A stretch of DNA of 64,000 nt from Candidatus Hydrogenedentota bacterium (lineage in GTDB: Bacteria > Hydrogenedentota > Hydrogenedentia > Hydrogenedentales > SLHB01), in NCBI GenBank assembly GCA_019695095.1, contig JAIBAQ010000011.1, positions 1-64,000 of the forward strand, given 5' to 3'. Both the position numbers and the translations under genes were made by a program. Positions within the stretch are counted from its first letter, which is position 1. Every line of letters begins with the position of its first letter. Below, piece by piece: positions 52,506 through 61,482 of this stretch. The notes beneath the pieces are model-generated. The model was not told the DNA's origin. It did no database searches and saw nothing but the letters and a program-made list of their open reading frames with translations.

Positions 52506-52826
52506 TTAGTCTTTGCCCAAGATATCCACGCCGATGGACTTTTCCACGGACTTTTTCATCTCATTGAAGTTCGTATGCTTGCTGCCTTCGTGCGTCGGAA
52601 TCACCGTCAGAATGGCCTTGCTCCGTTCGCGAAACAGGTCCAACGCCTGAGGCGTCTCCTCGGCCATGCTTTCCGTAACAAGCACCAGGGCCACCTCGGG
52701 ATCGCGCGATAACGTTCCCAGCTCATGCAAAAGTGCCGCGCCGTCCTTGCACGCGATCACCTCAAAACCTACGCCCTTGAACCCGAGAATGAGGTGTTTT
52801 TCTCCCAATGCAACCGCTTTAGACAT
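52506..52826 (-). CDS. atpF: V-type ATP synthase subunit F
   Basis: A 106-residue rotor subunit with a Rossmann-like fold (LILGFKGVGFEVIAC, ALVLVTESMAEE, ILTVIPTHEGSK). It associates with subunit D. Its ATG lies within the 3' end of the subunit C gene (8-bp overlap, ATGTCTAA), typical of coupled genes. Confidence 0.85.
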   Translation of the reverse strand: MSKAVALGEKHLILGFKGVGFEVIACKDGAALLHELGTLSRDPEVALVLVTESMAEETPQALDLFRERSKAILTVIPTHEGSKHTNFNEMKKSVEKSIGVDILGKD

Positions 52827-53808
52827 GGTATGCTCGCAAACGCCGCCGCAGCAGTTCGCTGTCGATTCGGCTCAGACGGCCGCACACGGCCAGTTTCAGG
52901 TTATACACATCCGCATCCAGCGCGCTGAGATACGAGAACACACGCTCAGGTCCCGCTACTTGATAGCGGCCGAGACTTGCCAACGTCGTCAACGCATTCG
53001 CCGATGCCAGGTCGAAGTGCTGGATGCGCTCGGTCTTGGGCATTTCCAGCGCTTCGCGCAACCGATCCGCAATCGCGAAAGGCAGCACAGCGGGCCAATT
53101 CTCCGCTGCCCCAGCCTCAATCAAGCGTTCGACGGTCTCACCAACTCCATCCAGCGGCAACACACACTGTCGAAACTCCGAAACCGGCACTCCCTGCTCC
53201 AAGCCGCGCCACAGCGCGAGCATGGCGCGCACCAACACGTACTCGCGTATGCTCTCGGTCACAAGTTCAACGTCCGCGGCGGTCGCAATCGCCAGCAAAT
53301 GACGCAAAAAAACACCGTCCATCAGCAAATCGAGTTGCGCGTCGAAATTCTCGGCCTGCGACCGTTCCCACACCTCTTGAACCGATTCCTTCGTGGGCGA
53401 CTCAACGCTTCCCAGGTCGCCCGCGGCAATCTGCGCCAGTTCCTGCGCGCTCACCGCGCCCGGCGCAAACGGAAAGTCCGAACGGCGAAGAATCGCGCGC
53501 TTCAAATTGAGGTAATCGCGCTGCAAAAGAAACAGGTTCGCAATATGGGGACTCGGACAGTCGTTCCGAATCGACACGACCTCGTCGTGGAAATAGGCAT
53601 CGATGATGGCGCTCCAATCGTTCCACGCCGCGCCCGATGTCACGTGGTCGCGCAACGGCGTGTCTTGAAGCTGACGCAGCATGTCCTCGATGCGCGTCTG
53701 CGACAGAAGCCCCAAAAAGAACTCGTGCGACAACAGCTTGCCTTCCAGCACGCTGATTCGTCCGCACGCGAAACCCCACGCGGGCTGATGTTCCGATATG
53801 GCAATCAC
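52819..53808 (-). CDS. atpC: V-type ATP synthase subunit C
   Basis: A 329-residue helical, funnel-shaped subunit that caps the rotor ring and holds D/F. It has ACGRISVLEGKLLS at the N-terminus and a C-terminal LDADVYNLKLAVCGRL. Similarity among C subunits is low, but length and location between E and F fit. It begins 16 bp downstream of subunit E. Confidence 0.85.
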   Translation of the reverse strand: MIAISEHQPAWGFACGRISVLEGKLLSHEFFLGLLSQTRIEDMLRQLQDTPLRDHVTSGAAWNDWSAIIDAYFHDEVVSIRNDCPSPHIANLFLLQRDYLNLKRAILRRSDFPFAPGAVSAQELAQIAAGDLGSVESPTKESVQEVWERSQAENFDAQLDLLMDGVFLRHLLAIATAADVELVTESIREYVLVRAMLALWRGLEQGVPVSEFRQCVLPLDGVGETVERLIEAGAAENWPAVLPFAIADRLREALEMPKTERIQHFDLASANALTTLASLGRYQVAGPERVFSYLSALDADVYNLKLAVCGRLSRIDSELLRRRLRAYHV

Positions 53809-53823
53809 GGCGCTTGAGCCTCG

Positions 53824-54414
53824 CTATTCATGAAGAATCTCCGCGCCTATTTCGGGAGCCAGGGCATACTCCATGTCGCCAAGGATCGCATCCAGCGTCT
53901 GATCCACTTCGTACGCCTTGCTGACAAAGATGAACCCGCCCCGCTTCTCCAGCGGCGCGCCGTCGTCGATGGTGACTCGGCTGTCTGCGGACCGCGATGC
54001 ATTCCATGCCGCCAACAGCTTGTCGAAGACGGGCTTGTCTTGCGGGTGCACCCGAAGCCGCCCGCCGTCCTTTCCGGCTGTCCGCGTCAATCGGCGTGCC
54101 ATAACAGCTTCATACTTGTCCGCGGGCAGTTCCAGAATCCGCTTGCCCGCCTCCTCAAACACACCCGCCAACAACGCGTTGCGTTTCTCCAGAAGCTGCT
54201 TGGATTGCGCGCCCTTCGCCTGCAACAACTGCCGCGCGGCGCTTTCTTCGGCCGCGCGCACCGCCAACTGCTGTCCTTGCTCCGCTTCATGCCGGAAGGC
54301 ATCCACTTCGCGCGCGACACGATCGCGCGCGGCTTGTTCCGCCGCTTTCACGATCTTTTCGGCTTCGTGGCGGGCCGCCTCCAGAACCGATTTCTCTATG
54401 TTGGTAAACGTCAC
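53824..54414 (-). CDS. atpE: V-type ATP synthase subunit E
   Basis: A 196-residue peripheral-stalk subunit. A long N-terminal amphipathic helix (VLEAARHEAEKIVKAAEQAARD) is followed by a globular C-terminal domain (GGFIFVSKAYEVDQTLDAIL). It pairs with subunit H in the stator stalk. It lies 14 bp after subunit K. Confidence 0.85.
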   Translation of the reverse strand: MTFTNIEKSVLEAARHEAEKIVKAAEQAARDRVAREVDAFRHEAEQGQQLAVRAAEESAARQLLQAKGAQSKQLLEKRNALLAGVFEEAGKRILELPADKYEAVMARRLTRTAGKDGGRLRVHPQDKPVFDKLLAAWNASRSADSRVTIDDGAPLEKRGGFIFVSKAYEVDQTLDAILGDMEYALAPEIGAEILHE

Positions 54415-54428
54415 GATCTGAAGTCCTA

Positions 54429-54977
54429 TTATGCGGCGGGCTTGAGGTATTCAAGCACGTTCACAGGCAGTTCGGGCGGATTCGCGCCGGGATTGGTCAG
54501 CCACATGATAAGGAGAATCGAAGCCAACAGGGCCACCACGGCGTAGGTCTCGACAAGCGCCGGGAACAACAAAGCCTGGCCGGACTTGTCGGGATGGCGT
54601 CCCGTAAGCGCAATACCGGCCGCGGATGCCTGCCCCTGGTTGATCGCGCTGACGTATTGCACAAGTCCCGCCAGCGCGCCCACAAACAACAGCGCAATGC
54701 CCGTGCTCGGCGTGATGATGATCTTGCCTGCCATGAGACCGGTTCGAATGGCCATCATGATGGCGATGATGAACCCGTAGAATCCCTGCGTGCCGGGAAG
54801 CGCCACCATGATCAGCAGCTTGCCGAACAGATCCGGTTTCTCGCTCAGCACGCCGGTCGCCTGCTGCGACGCAATATAGATTCCTTTGGCTGACCCGCAG
54901 CCTCCCAGACCAAAGGCGAAGGCCGCGCCGGCAAGCGCAAGTCCGCGCGCCACTTCTATCGACATTTGGTAATCCAT
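54429..54977 (-). CDS. atpK: V-type ATP synthase proteolipid subunit K
   Basis: A 182-residue proteolipid with four transmembrane helices in two hairpins, the duplicated form typical of bacterial V-ATPases. Residues expected for Na+ coordination in Enterococcus NtpK are seen: Thr and Gln in ALPGTQGFYG, Gln in SAINQGQ and the essential Glu in LVETYAV. The ATG at 54977 follows GGAGGAG by 6 nt and decides the start. Confidence 0.93.
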   Translation of the reverse strand: MDYQMSIEVARGLALAGAAFAFGLGGCGSAKGIYIASQQATGVLSEKPDLFGKLLIMVALPGTQGFYGFIIAIMMAIRTGLMAGKIIITPSTGIALLFVGALAGLVQYVSAINQGQASAAGIALTGRHPDKSGQALLFPALVETYAVVALLASILLIMWLTNPGANPPELPVNVLEYLKPAA

Positions 54978-55036
54978 CGTCAACTCCTCCTCGCCGGCTC
55001 CGTTGGGCCAGTTATATTGCTTCGTATTCGAAAAAA

Positions 55037-57115
55037 TCAGCCCCTCGTCTTGGGGGTCAAAACCTTCATCTGATATTCGGGCGAATCGAATCCCATCGGC
55101 CGGAACGGCTTCGTTCCTCCCGAATAGAATCGCCCGAACATTTCAACCAGAATCAAACGCATCGAGTGCACGAATGCGCCCAACAAACTTATGGCGAAAT
55201 TGAATACATGTCCAAACACCAGCACCACCACAAACAAGACCACGCCCACCACCGGGATCGACCGCACGATATCGGCGACCATGTTGACGCACATGGCGAC
55301 GATGCCTGTCGTGAGACCCAGCGCCAGCAAGCGGCAGTAGGAAAGCGTGTCGCCGATAAACGCCGCACACCCGTAGCTCCCCAGGATTCCGTAGATGCTG
55401 ACGACTCCCGTTATGGCGCGCCCTGCAATCCCGCTCTCTTCGCGTCCTTGCGTCAGGACCAGCCCTATTGCGCCGCCAAGGAACAGAATCGCCCCAATCT
55501 TGGGCACAATCGCCGGCAACGGCGCCATGAATGCCGCGATCAACAGCACGAGCCCGGGCAGCGCAACCATCCACAACAAACCATCGAACAGCGCCCCGGC
55601 CCAATCCCTTTTCTTGATCGACCCGTGCATCTTCAGCGCAATGCCGAACATCTGATTCAGCACGCCAATAAACAGCGCGATCACCAGCATCACAACCGGC
55701 TCCTGAAGCGGGTCAAGAAGCATCGTCTTCTCTTTTAACTTCAGAATGGGGTTGCCTTCACCAAGATACTGCGGCGCATACAAATCTCCGAACCAGGAGC
55801 CAAGAAGAGCGCCGCAAACCGTTGTGAATACGCCCGCGTATAAGAGAAGCTTCGCGAAGTTGTAAACGGAATCGTAAGCGCGCGCCTTGTACGCAATGTA
55901 TGCGCCCAAAGCAGTCAGCATCAGACCATAGCCAACGTCGCCAAAACAGATTCCGAAGAACAGCAGGAACGGCCATATGATGAACGGCGACGGATCGAAA
56001 TCGTCGTACGCGGGAAATCCAAAAAGATCGATCAGCATCCGAATCGGGCGAATGAGCGGTGGCAGCGTGATACTGACGGGAACGGCTTCACCCGGAGCCG
56101 GATCCTCCACCAACAACGACGCCTCCGGATGCGCATGCTGCAGCGCTTGCTCAAGTTTCGGCAGGTCGGCGGCCCGCGTGAATCCTGTTACCACGTGAAC
56201 CCACCGGCTGTCCGCGCAAAGCCCCGCCGCGACAGACCGCCGCCGGATACTGTCCCAATAGGCTTTGAGCGTCTGCAACGAACGGCGATATTTCGCCAGC
56301 TCCTCGACGCGCGCCCGCGTTGCGGCGACGCGCTCCTCGCTGGCCGACAGATCGGCGCTCAACTCACGAATGCGGTCGCGCACTTTACCATGTACGTCAG
56401 GCAGCGTAATCTCTTCGAAACCACAGTCACCAAGATTCCGGCGCACCGTATCTTCATCGGCGACCAGGCACGCAACTACGAGATAGGTGTGTCCTTTGCG
56501 TGCCGCCTTGGGTGGCAAGCTTGGAGCATCCTTGCGAGACGCAGTGCCAAACAACACCGTTTCCCACACCGCCAGCGACCCCAGCTCCGAGTTGGCTGAC
56601 AGCGATCCCAGCGCCGGAGTGGGAACGGAACCGTATATCAATCGCACCCGCTTGGGCCGAGTCAGGTCCGTCACCTGGAAAGGCAAGGCCTCGAACGGCA
56701 ACAAAGTCTCGACTAGTGACCGTATTTCCGCTTCACGCCGCAACGTGCGCTTGTAGGCTTCCTCCAGCTCGTTCGCTTCCGCGTGTACCGCATCCAAATT
56801 GAACGAATTGACCGCGTGGTCCAGTTCGGATGCTTCAATGAGCATCGGCAACGGGGTCAACCCTTCGACAAACCCCTTCTGCTCCGGCACAAACTCGTCG
56901 ATAAGCGCAAGAATCGCCGTGATCTTCGCCAATTGCTGATCGCAATCCTTGGTCGAAGACTCGTGATGCTTCAACGGGACATCATCCGCCACGCCGTGTG
57001 CGTCAAGGGTATCGACCAGTTCGACCGTCCCCAGCCCGTGAAGCGTCTTGCAGAGACGCGAAGCCGCGTTCCGGGGGCAGGCAATCGAGATCTTCTTCAT
57101 CCGATCGATGGCCAT
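55037..57115 (-). CDS. atpI: V-type ATP synthase subunit I
   Basis: A 692-residue membrane stator subunit (a-subunit homologue). The N-terminal half is cytoplasmic with coiled coils; the C-terminal half has seven or eight transmembrane segments (from IIWPFLLFFGICFGDVGYGLM at about 385). A conserved Arg in the SMRLILVEMFGRFY region near the C-terminus helps ion transfer. The start ATG 57115 is preferred over TTG/ATG variants two codons earlier. Confidence 0.92.
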   Translation of the reverse strand: MAIDRMKKISIACPRNAASRLCKTLHGLGTVELVDTLDAHGVADDVPLKHHESSTKDCDQQLAKITAILALIDEFVPEQKGFVEGLTPLPMLIEASELDHAVNSFNLDAVHAEANELEEAYKRTLRREAEIRSLVETLLPFEALPFQVTDLTRPKRVRLIYGSVPTPALGSLSANSELGSLAVWETVLFGTASRKDAPSLPPKAARKGHTYLVVACLVADEDTVRRNLGDCGFEEITLPDVHGKVRDRIRELSADLSASEERVAATRARVEELAKYRRSLQTLKAYWDSIRRRSVAAGLCADSRWVHVVTGFTRAADLPKLEQALQHAHPEASLLVEDPAPGEAVPVSITLPPLIRPIRMLIDLFGFPAYDDFDPSPFIIWPFLLFFGICFGDVGYGLMLTALGAYIAYKARAYDSVYNFAKLLLYAGVFTTVCGALLGSWFGDLYAPQYLGEGNPILKLKEKTMLLDPLQEPVVMLVIALFIGVLNQMFGIALKMHGSIKKRDWAGALFDGLLWMVALPGLVLLIAAFMAPLPAIVPKIGAILFLGGAIGLVLTQGREESGIAGRAITGVVSIYGILGSYGCAAFIGDTLSYCRLLALGLTTGIVAMCVNMVADIVRSIPVVGVVLFVVVLVFGHVFNFAISLLGAFVHSMRLILVEMFGRFYSGGTKPFRPMGFDSPEYQMKVLTPKTRG

Positions 57116-57117
57116 GG

Positions 57118-57429
57118 TCAATCCTCAAGAAACGCGTGAACGATGCGATCGGCCTGCTTCGGGATGACCTGAGCGGCAATCTGGTCCAATCGCGCGAGGG
57201 CTGCGGAGTGTTCCGACTTTATGCGCGCAAGGTCCGCCGCCAGTTGCTCCTCGATGGCGGCGCGCTGCGACTCTGTCTTTGCCTTCGCGGCCATATCGAT
57301 TTCGTGGCGCTGCTTATCAATCTCTTCAGACGCGCGTTGACCGATGCGGTCTGCCTCTTTGCGTGCGTCCGACAAGACCTGATCGGCTTGTGATTCCAGC
57401 GCTAGCACGTTATCTATAAGCGATGTCAT
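57118..57429 (-). CDS. V-type ATP synthase subunit H/G (peripheral stalk)
   Basis: A 103-residue, almost wholly helical protein (SQADQVLSDARKEADRIGQRA, then KTESQRAAIEEQLAADLARIKSEH), as expected for the G/H subunit that pairs with E in the stator. It is the first gene of the operon; its stop lies 2 bp from the subunit I ATG. Identified chiefly by composition and position. Confidence 0.8.
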   Translation of the reverse strand: MTSLIDNVLALESQADQVLSDARKEADRIGQRASEEIDKQRHEIDMAAKAKTESQRAAIEEQLAADLARIKSEHSAALARLDQIAAQVIPKQADRIVHAFLED

Positions 57430-57579
57430 GACTCAGTCCTCGTTCAGGCGAGAAGAATCCGGAGGGCGGTCCGCCGGTCTTCAACCGTTGGATGCAAGAC
57501 TCCTATGCCGACCATCGTGGAAATTCTCGTGCTACCGCCGTGGTGTGTTCGAGTCGGAATTCAGTCCCGAGGAATCCGC

Positions 57580-57978
57580 CTATCGAACGGTAGTCTGACC
57601 TGAGGGTTTACCGCGAAGTGTCAAATACCCCACTACAATCATTACAACATAATTGAGGAACAGCCCCGCAACGGCGCCCAATATGCCGTGATAGGTGGAC
57701 CGATCAAAGGTATACGCACTCACGAATACCAGTGCGTAAATCCCCATTCGACCTACCGTGCCTCGATAGATAACAGATGTTAACCGAGCCGGGGGCGTGG
57801 AAGCAAATCGAGAGGCGCTCCGAGCCATCAGATAGAGTCCAAAACCGGCCCCGGCCGACCCGAGTGCCGTTCCCTTGGCTGCCGCCGGACTTACCAGAAG
57901 AGCGAGAAGGGTAGCAACAATCCCGGCTGCCAGTGAGCCTGCCGCCATGGCCCTTCCAAATCGCCTAATGTCGTGCAC
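57580..57978 (-). CDS. AtpI-like four-helix membrane protein
   Basis: A 132-residue protein with four hydrophobic segments (about 11-30, 36-52, 74-90, 100-122) of the size and topology of ATP synthase protein I (UncI), a c-ring assembly factor of F-type ATPases. Location 150 bp upstream of a V-ATPase operon supports an accessory role. The gap 57430-57579 contains short GC palindromes but no gene. Confidence 0.5.
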   Translation of the reverse strand: MHDIRRFGRAMAAGSLAAGIVATLLALLVSPAAAKGTALGSAGAGFGLYLMARSASRFASTPPARLTSVIYRGTVGRMGIYALVFVSAYTFDRSTYHGILGAVAGLFLNYVVMIVVGYLTLRGKPSGQTTVR

Positions 57979-58116
57979 GGGGACTCCTGCGATGCCGGGT
58001 TGGGACCACTTACGACGGCATTCTGGCGGAGCGTACCACGCGCGCCCCCCCGATGCAATGGGTTTTTGCGGTGGAATTCAACAAAACGCACGTCTTACAC
58101 CGAGGCAAACCCTTAC

Positions 58117-58812
58117 TCAGCAAGACTTAACGCAGTGATACTCGGCGAAAAGGCCGCTGGGATTCTCCGCTCGCAGAATCTCGAACCCCGCCTGCCTGAG
58201 CAAGCCCTCCATAATCCAATCGTAGGTGCTGAACTCCTGCCGCACGTGCCGCGCGGCCTCGGTCCTCATATTGGGAAAACTGGATGCCATGCGCTCGAAG
58301 CACATTTCCGGCGTCTCGTCTCCGCGCAAAGCGAACACGACATCTCGCAACACAAACTGCCCCTTACACTTAAGAACCCGCGGCACGTTCCGGAGCGCTA
58401 CCAGCTTCCACGCGTCGGGCAGGTGATGGAGTGCCGCGCCAGACACCACGGCATCGAACGTCTCCTCGGGGAAGTCCATGGTCAGAAACCCCGCGTGACG
58501 CGTCTCGACCGATGGCAGGTGCTCCTTTTCCAGGCATCCCCGCAGGTATTCAAGCATTATCTCCGAAACGTCAACGGCGGTAGCCTGCAACCCGGCTGCG
58601 GCCGCTGCTCGAACAAATCGCCCGGTACCGCAACCAATTTCCAATACCGCCGCGCCGGGCTGCAACGCCAGCGCGGAAAGCATCCCGCGGTTCTCGGAAT
58701 CAACATCACGAAAGCCCGCCATCCGCTGGTCGTAAGCTTCCACTTCCGCCAAGTCGGCATAGTCGGTGCCGATCTGTTGCATCTCGTTCCAGTGCCAATC
58801 CGGGTACTGCAT
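58117..58812 (-). CDS. Class I SAM-dependent methyltransferase
   Basis: A 231-residue methyltransferase. Motif I is AAVLEIGCGTGRFVRA (about 45-60), motif II is ATAVDVSEIML, and a motif IV-like VVSGAALHHLPD lies near 120. The remainder is typical Methyltransf_11/25. The substrate is unclear. GGAG lies 7 nt before the ATG. The region 57979-58116 holds no gene. Confidence 0.85.
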   Translation of the reverse strand: MQYPDWHWNEMQQIGTDYADLAEVEAYDQRMAGFRDVDSENRGMLSALALQPGAAVLEIGCGTGRFVRAAAAAGLQATAVDVSEIMLEYLRGCLEKEHLPSVETRHAGFLTMDFPEETFDAVVSGAALHHLPDAWKLVALRNVPRVLKCKGQFVLRDVVFALRGDETPEMCFERMASSFPNMRTEAARHVRQEFSTYDWIMEGLLRQAGFEILRAENPSGLFAEYHCVKSC

Positions 58813-58932
58813 AGAACGTCTCCATACGCAGCGGCCTTGACCGCGCGTTTCATCCCTCCCAGTATGGACAGGATATGCCTACTTTTCCGCAGCCGACTCC
58901 CGTAAATCAAGCTCCTGCAATTCACAAAAGGC

Positions 58933-58962
58933 TTGACGCGGTGCTTGCCCCCCTCCTATTCT
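58933..58962 (+). promoter_or_regulatory. Predicted promoter of a small basic-protein gene
   Basis: TTGACG (58933-58938) and TATTCT (58957-58962) are 18 nt apart, 49 nt ahead of the chosen GTG start. Confidence 0.5.
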
Positions 58963-59010
58963 TACGGGGACGGAGCCAATCACTGGGTCAAGGGAATGGG
59001 AGTTAGTTCA

Positions 59011-59244
59011 GTGAGCGATGAAAGTCGTCCCGGGTTTTACAAAGATCAATTTGGGGAATGGCAGAAGGATCGGCGACGCAGTCCCGATCGAAGAGGTGGA
59101 CACGGCCATCAGTCGCTGAGCCACCACGATCGGCGGACGATGAAACGCCGCAAATCTGACCACGACATCCTCGAGCGCGAAACCAAAATGCAGATCGAGG
59201 AGGCGTTGGAAGAGTTTGCAGCGGAACACGAAGGACAGGTGTAG
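59011..59244 (+). CDS. Small basic hypothetical protein
   Basis: A 77-residue, highly charged protein (RPGFYKDQFGEWQKDRRR, SPDRRG, HHDRRTMKRRKSDHD, then an acidic helix EEALEEFAAEHEG). GTG 59011 has GGGAG 8 nt upstream and a promoter-like sequence further up, so the gene is plausible. Its basic core and acidic tail suggest a nucleic-acid- or ribosome-associated role, but there is no family match that I recognise. It could also begin at ATG 58996. Confidence 0.5.
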   Translation: MSDESRPGFYKDQFGEWQKDRRRSPDRRGGHGHQSLSHHDRRTMKRRKSDHDILERETKMQIEEALEEFAAEHEGQV

Positions 59245-59261
59245 CGAACGGAGCCGAAGTC

Positions 59262-60599
59262 TCAGCGGGAAGCCAGTGCGGAAGTAGCCTGCGCTTGCAG
59301 GTCTTGAGCCGCCTGTTTCCCGCTTTTCATTTTAGACAAAACCGCGCTTTCTGCCCGTTCTACCAAGGCCCGCACTTCCTGCCATCCCGCGAGATTAGGC
59401 TCGGCCTTGGCATATTGCAGACAATCGAATGCCGCTCGGTTGTACGGCCACTGCTCCCAGTGCTTTAGGATGTCGGGATGGTTGGCTGCCGACTTGCGAA
59501 TGGGCACATACCCGGACGCCAGAGCCCAACGCACACCCACATCGCGCGACGTGAAGTACTTCACAAATCCCCACGCTACCTTCTGCTGCTCTTCCGTCGT
59601 CTTGAAAATGCATATATTGGGGCCGTAGAGCACCGTCTTCGGGTTCGCCGGGTCCGCTTGCGGGATCATGGCCATGCCCCAATCGTTGGGTCGCGCCGCC
59701 ATGAGCATCTGCGTGTAGGGCTTGTGGCTGCTGGACCTGAAGAAGAACGCTACCTCGTCGTGCGCAAAGTCCTCTCGATCGAAGTACGACCCAGGCTGAA
59801 TCTGGTAGGCCAGACCCTCTTTGGCAAGCGTCTCCAGAAGCTCAAAGGTCTTAATGGCCGCCGGGGAATCGTACAACAGCCTCGTGCCGTCTGTAACCTG
59901 CCCTCCCATGCTGAAGATCCAGCCATCCACCGTGGAACAATCCACGCTAATGGCGTAAGCATGCTTGCCTGTCTTCGCCTTGATCTGGCGGCACTGGTCG
60001 AGGAACTCGTCCCAAGTCTTCGGAGGTTCGGTAATTCCCGCCTTGGCAAGCACAGCCTTGTTGAAATACATCATGAGCACGCTCTTGCACAGGGGAAAGC
60101 TATACATCTTGTTGCCAAGCTGGGCAAATGTGTTGGTCTCGATAACGCTCGGGAAGAAGTCCTCGAATTCCTCTTTGGCGAATCCAATTTCGGGATCGTG
60201 CACGTAGTCATCGAGCGCGATTGCTGCCCCGCTTGCCGCGTATTCGGCGGTCATGCTCTCGTAGGATACGGCCATTCCGGGAAGCTCGCGCGCCTGGATG
60301 CTGAGCGACACCTTGCGGTACAAATCGTTGTACTCGCCCAGATACTCAACCTTGAGCGGAAGCCCCTGTCTGCCAGCATTGAATTCGCCGGCAATCTGAG
60401 TCATCAAGTCGGCCGTTTCCATCGTCTGGCGGTCCCAGAACACAACGGCATTGGGATCGATGGGCGCAAAGACGCGTCCGGATGCGTTCCCGCCCACGCC
60501 GGCATCGGCGCCGGAGTTGCTGACAGGCTGGTCCCCGCACCCGGCCAGCCCGAAGGCGGCTATCGTCAGAATCGCGGCAGTGACGAGTTGCTTTCGCAT
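59262..60599 (-). CDS. Sugar ABC transporter substrate-binding lipoprotein
   Basis: A 445-residue family 1 solute-binding protein. The lipobox is GLAGC (Cys21). VVFWDRQTMETADLMTQIAGEFNAG and NKMYSFPLCKSVLMMYFNKAVLAKAGI are typical of maltose/sn-glycerol-3-phosphate-type binders. It should deliver sugars or oligosaccharides to the two permeases encoded upstream. The third gene in the cluster, 70 bp behind the MalG-type permease. Confidence 0.9.
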   Translation of the reverse strand: MRKQLVTAAILTIAAFGLAGCGDQPVSNSGADAGVGGNASGRVFAPIDPNAVVFWDRQTMETADLMTQIAGEFNAGRQGLPLKVEYLGEYNDLYRKVSLSIQARELPGMAVSYESMTAEYAASGAAIALDDYVHDPEIGFAKEEFEDFFPSVIETNTFAQLGNKMYSFPLCKSVLMMYFNKAVLAKAGITEPPKTWDEFLDQCRQIKAKTGKHAYAISVDCSTVDGWIFSMGGQVTDGTRLLYDSPAAIKTFELLETLAKEGLAYQIQPGSYFDREDFAHDEVAFFFRSSSHKPYTQMLMAARPNDWGMAMIPQADPANPKTVLYGPNICIFKTTEEQQKVAWGFVKYFTSRDVGVRWALASGYVPIRKSAANHPDILKHWEQWPYNRAAFDCLQYAKAEPNLAGWQEVRALVERAESAVLSKMKSGKQAAQDLQAQATSALASR

Positions 60600-60669
60600 G
60601 GACTATCCTGGATTCCTTACACCCACGCACGAACACTGGCTGTATCGTGTGCAGTTGCGAGACGTGCGA

Positions 60670-61482
60670 CTAACCCTTAATCCCGGCGCTCAGTGAGCTT
60701 TCAAGGAAATACTTCTGTGCGGCGAAGTATAGCGCCACCGTCGGAAGGATGACAATCGCAGCCGCGCACATCAGCAGATTCACCTTAACGCCCGCTTCCC
60801 CGAAGAACACGGTCAGCCCATACTGCACCACGCGCATGTCGCGATCGCTGGTCACGACAATCGGCCACATCAGCGCATTGTAGCTGCTCAGAAACGCAAA
60901 CAACGCCACCGTTACCGCCGTAGGCTTGATCAGCGGCGTAGCGATCCAAGTCAGAAAACGCAGGTGTCCGCAGCCATCAACCGTGGCCGCGTCGTAATAG
61001 TCGCCGGGCAGAGACATGAACGACTGACGGACCAGGAATATCGAAAACGCATTGGCGCACCAGGGTATGATCAGCGCCCCGTAGGAATTGTATAAATCCA
61101 GCGATCGTATTAGCAGGAAGTTGGGTATGAGCGTGACTTCAAACGGGATCATCATGGTAGCGAGGATGATCCCGAATACCACCTGCCGTCCCGGGAAGCG
61201 GAGCCGGGCAAATGCGTATCCTGCCAGTATCGAAGTCACAACAACGGCGGCCGTCACCGAGAAGGCCACGACAAACGAATTGTAGAAGTAGATCTTGAAG
61301 GGGGCTTCCTCGAACGTCTGGCGTGGATTCTGCCACTGCCACACTTCCGGAAAGAGAGAAAGCGTAGACGAACTGGCCTCGCTCATGGTCTTGAATGCGG
61401 TTCCAATCATCCACACGAACGGAAACGTGGTAACAATCGCCCCGCTCGCGAGCAGCAGCAATATGATCCCCTTGCGTATCAT
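60670..61482 (-). CDS. Carbohydrate ABC transporter permease (MalG type)
   Basis: A 270-residue inner-membrane permease with six helices. The EAA loop is YYDAATVDGCGHLRFLTWIATPL (about 170-190). The ATG at 61482 overlaps the MalF-type gene's stop (ATGA), which decides the start. Partner of the gene upstream. Confidence 0.9.
   Translation of the reverse strand: MIRKGIILLLLASGAIVTTFPFVWMIGTAFKTMSEASSSTLSLFPEVWQWQNPRQTFEEAPFKIYFYNSFVVAFSVTAAVVVTSILAGYAFARLRFPGRQVVFGIILATMMIPFEVTLIPNFLLIRSLDLYNSYGALIIPWCANAFSIFLVRQSFMSLPGDYYDAATVDGCGHLRFLTWIATPLIKPTAVTVALFAFLSSYNALMWPIVVTSDRDMRVVQYGLTVFFGEAGVKVNLLMCAAAIVILPTVALYFAAQKYFLESSLSAGIKG

Noticed and set aside
57430-57579. Promoter of the V-ATPase operon
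   Set aside because: Expected here, but no -35/-10 pair is clear enough to report.
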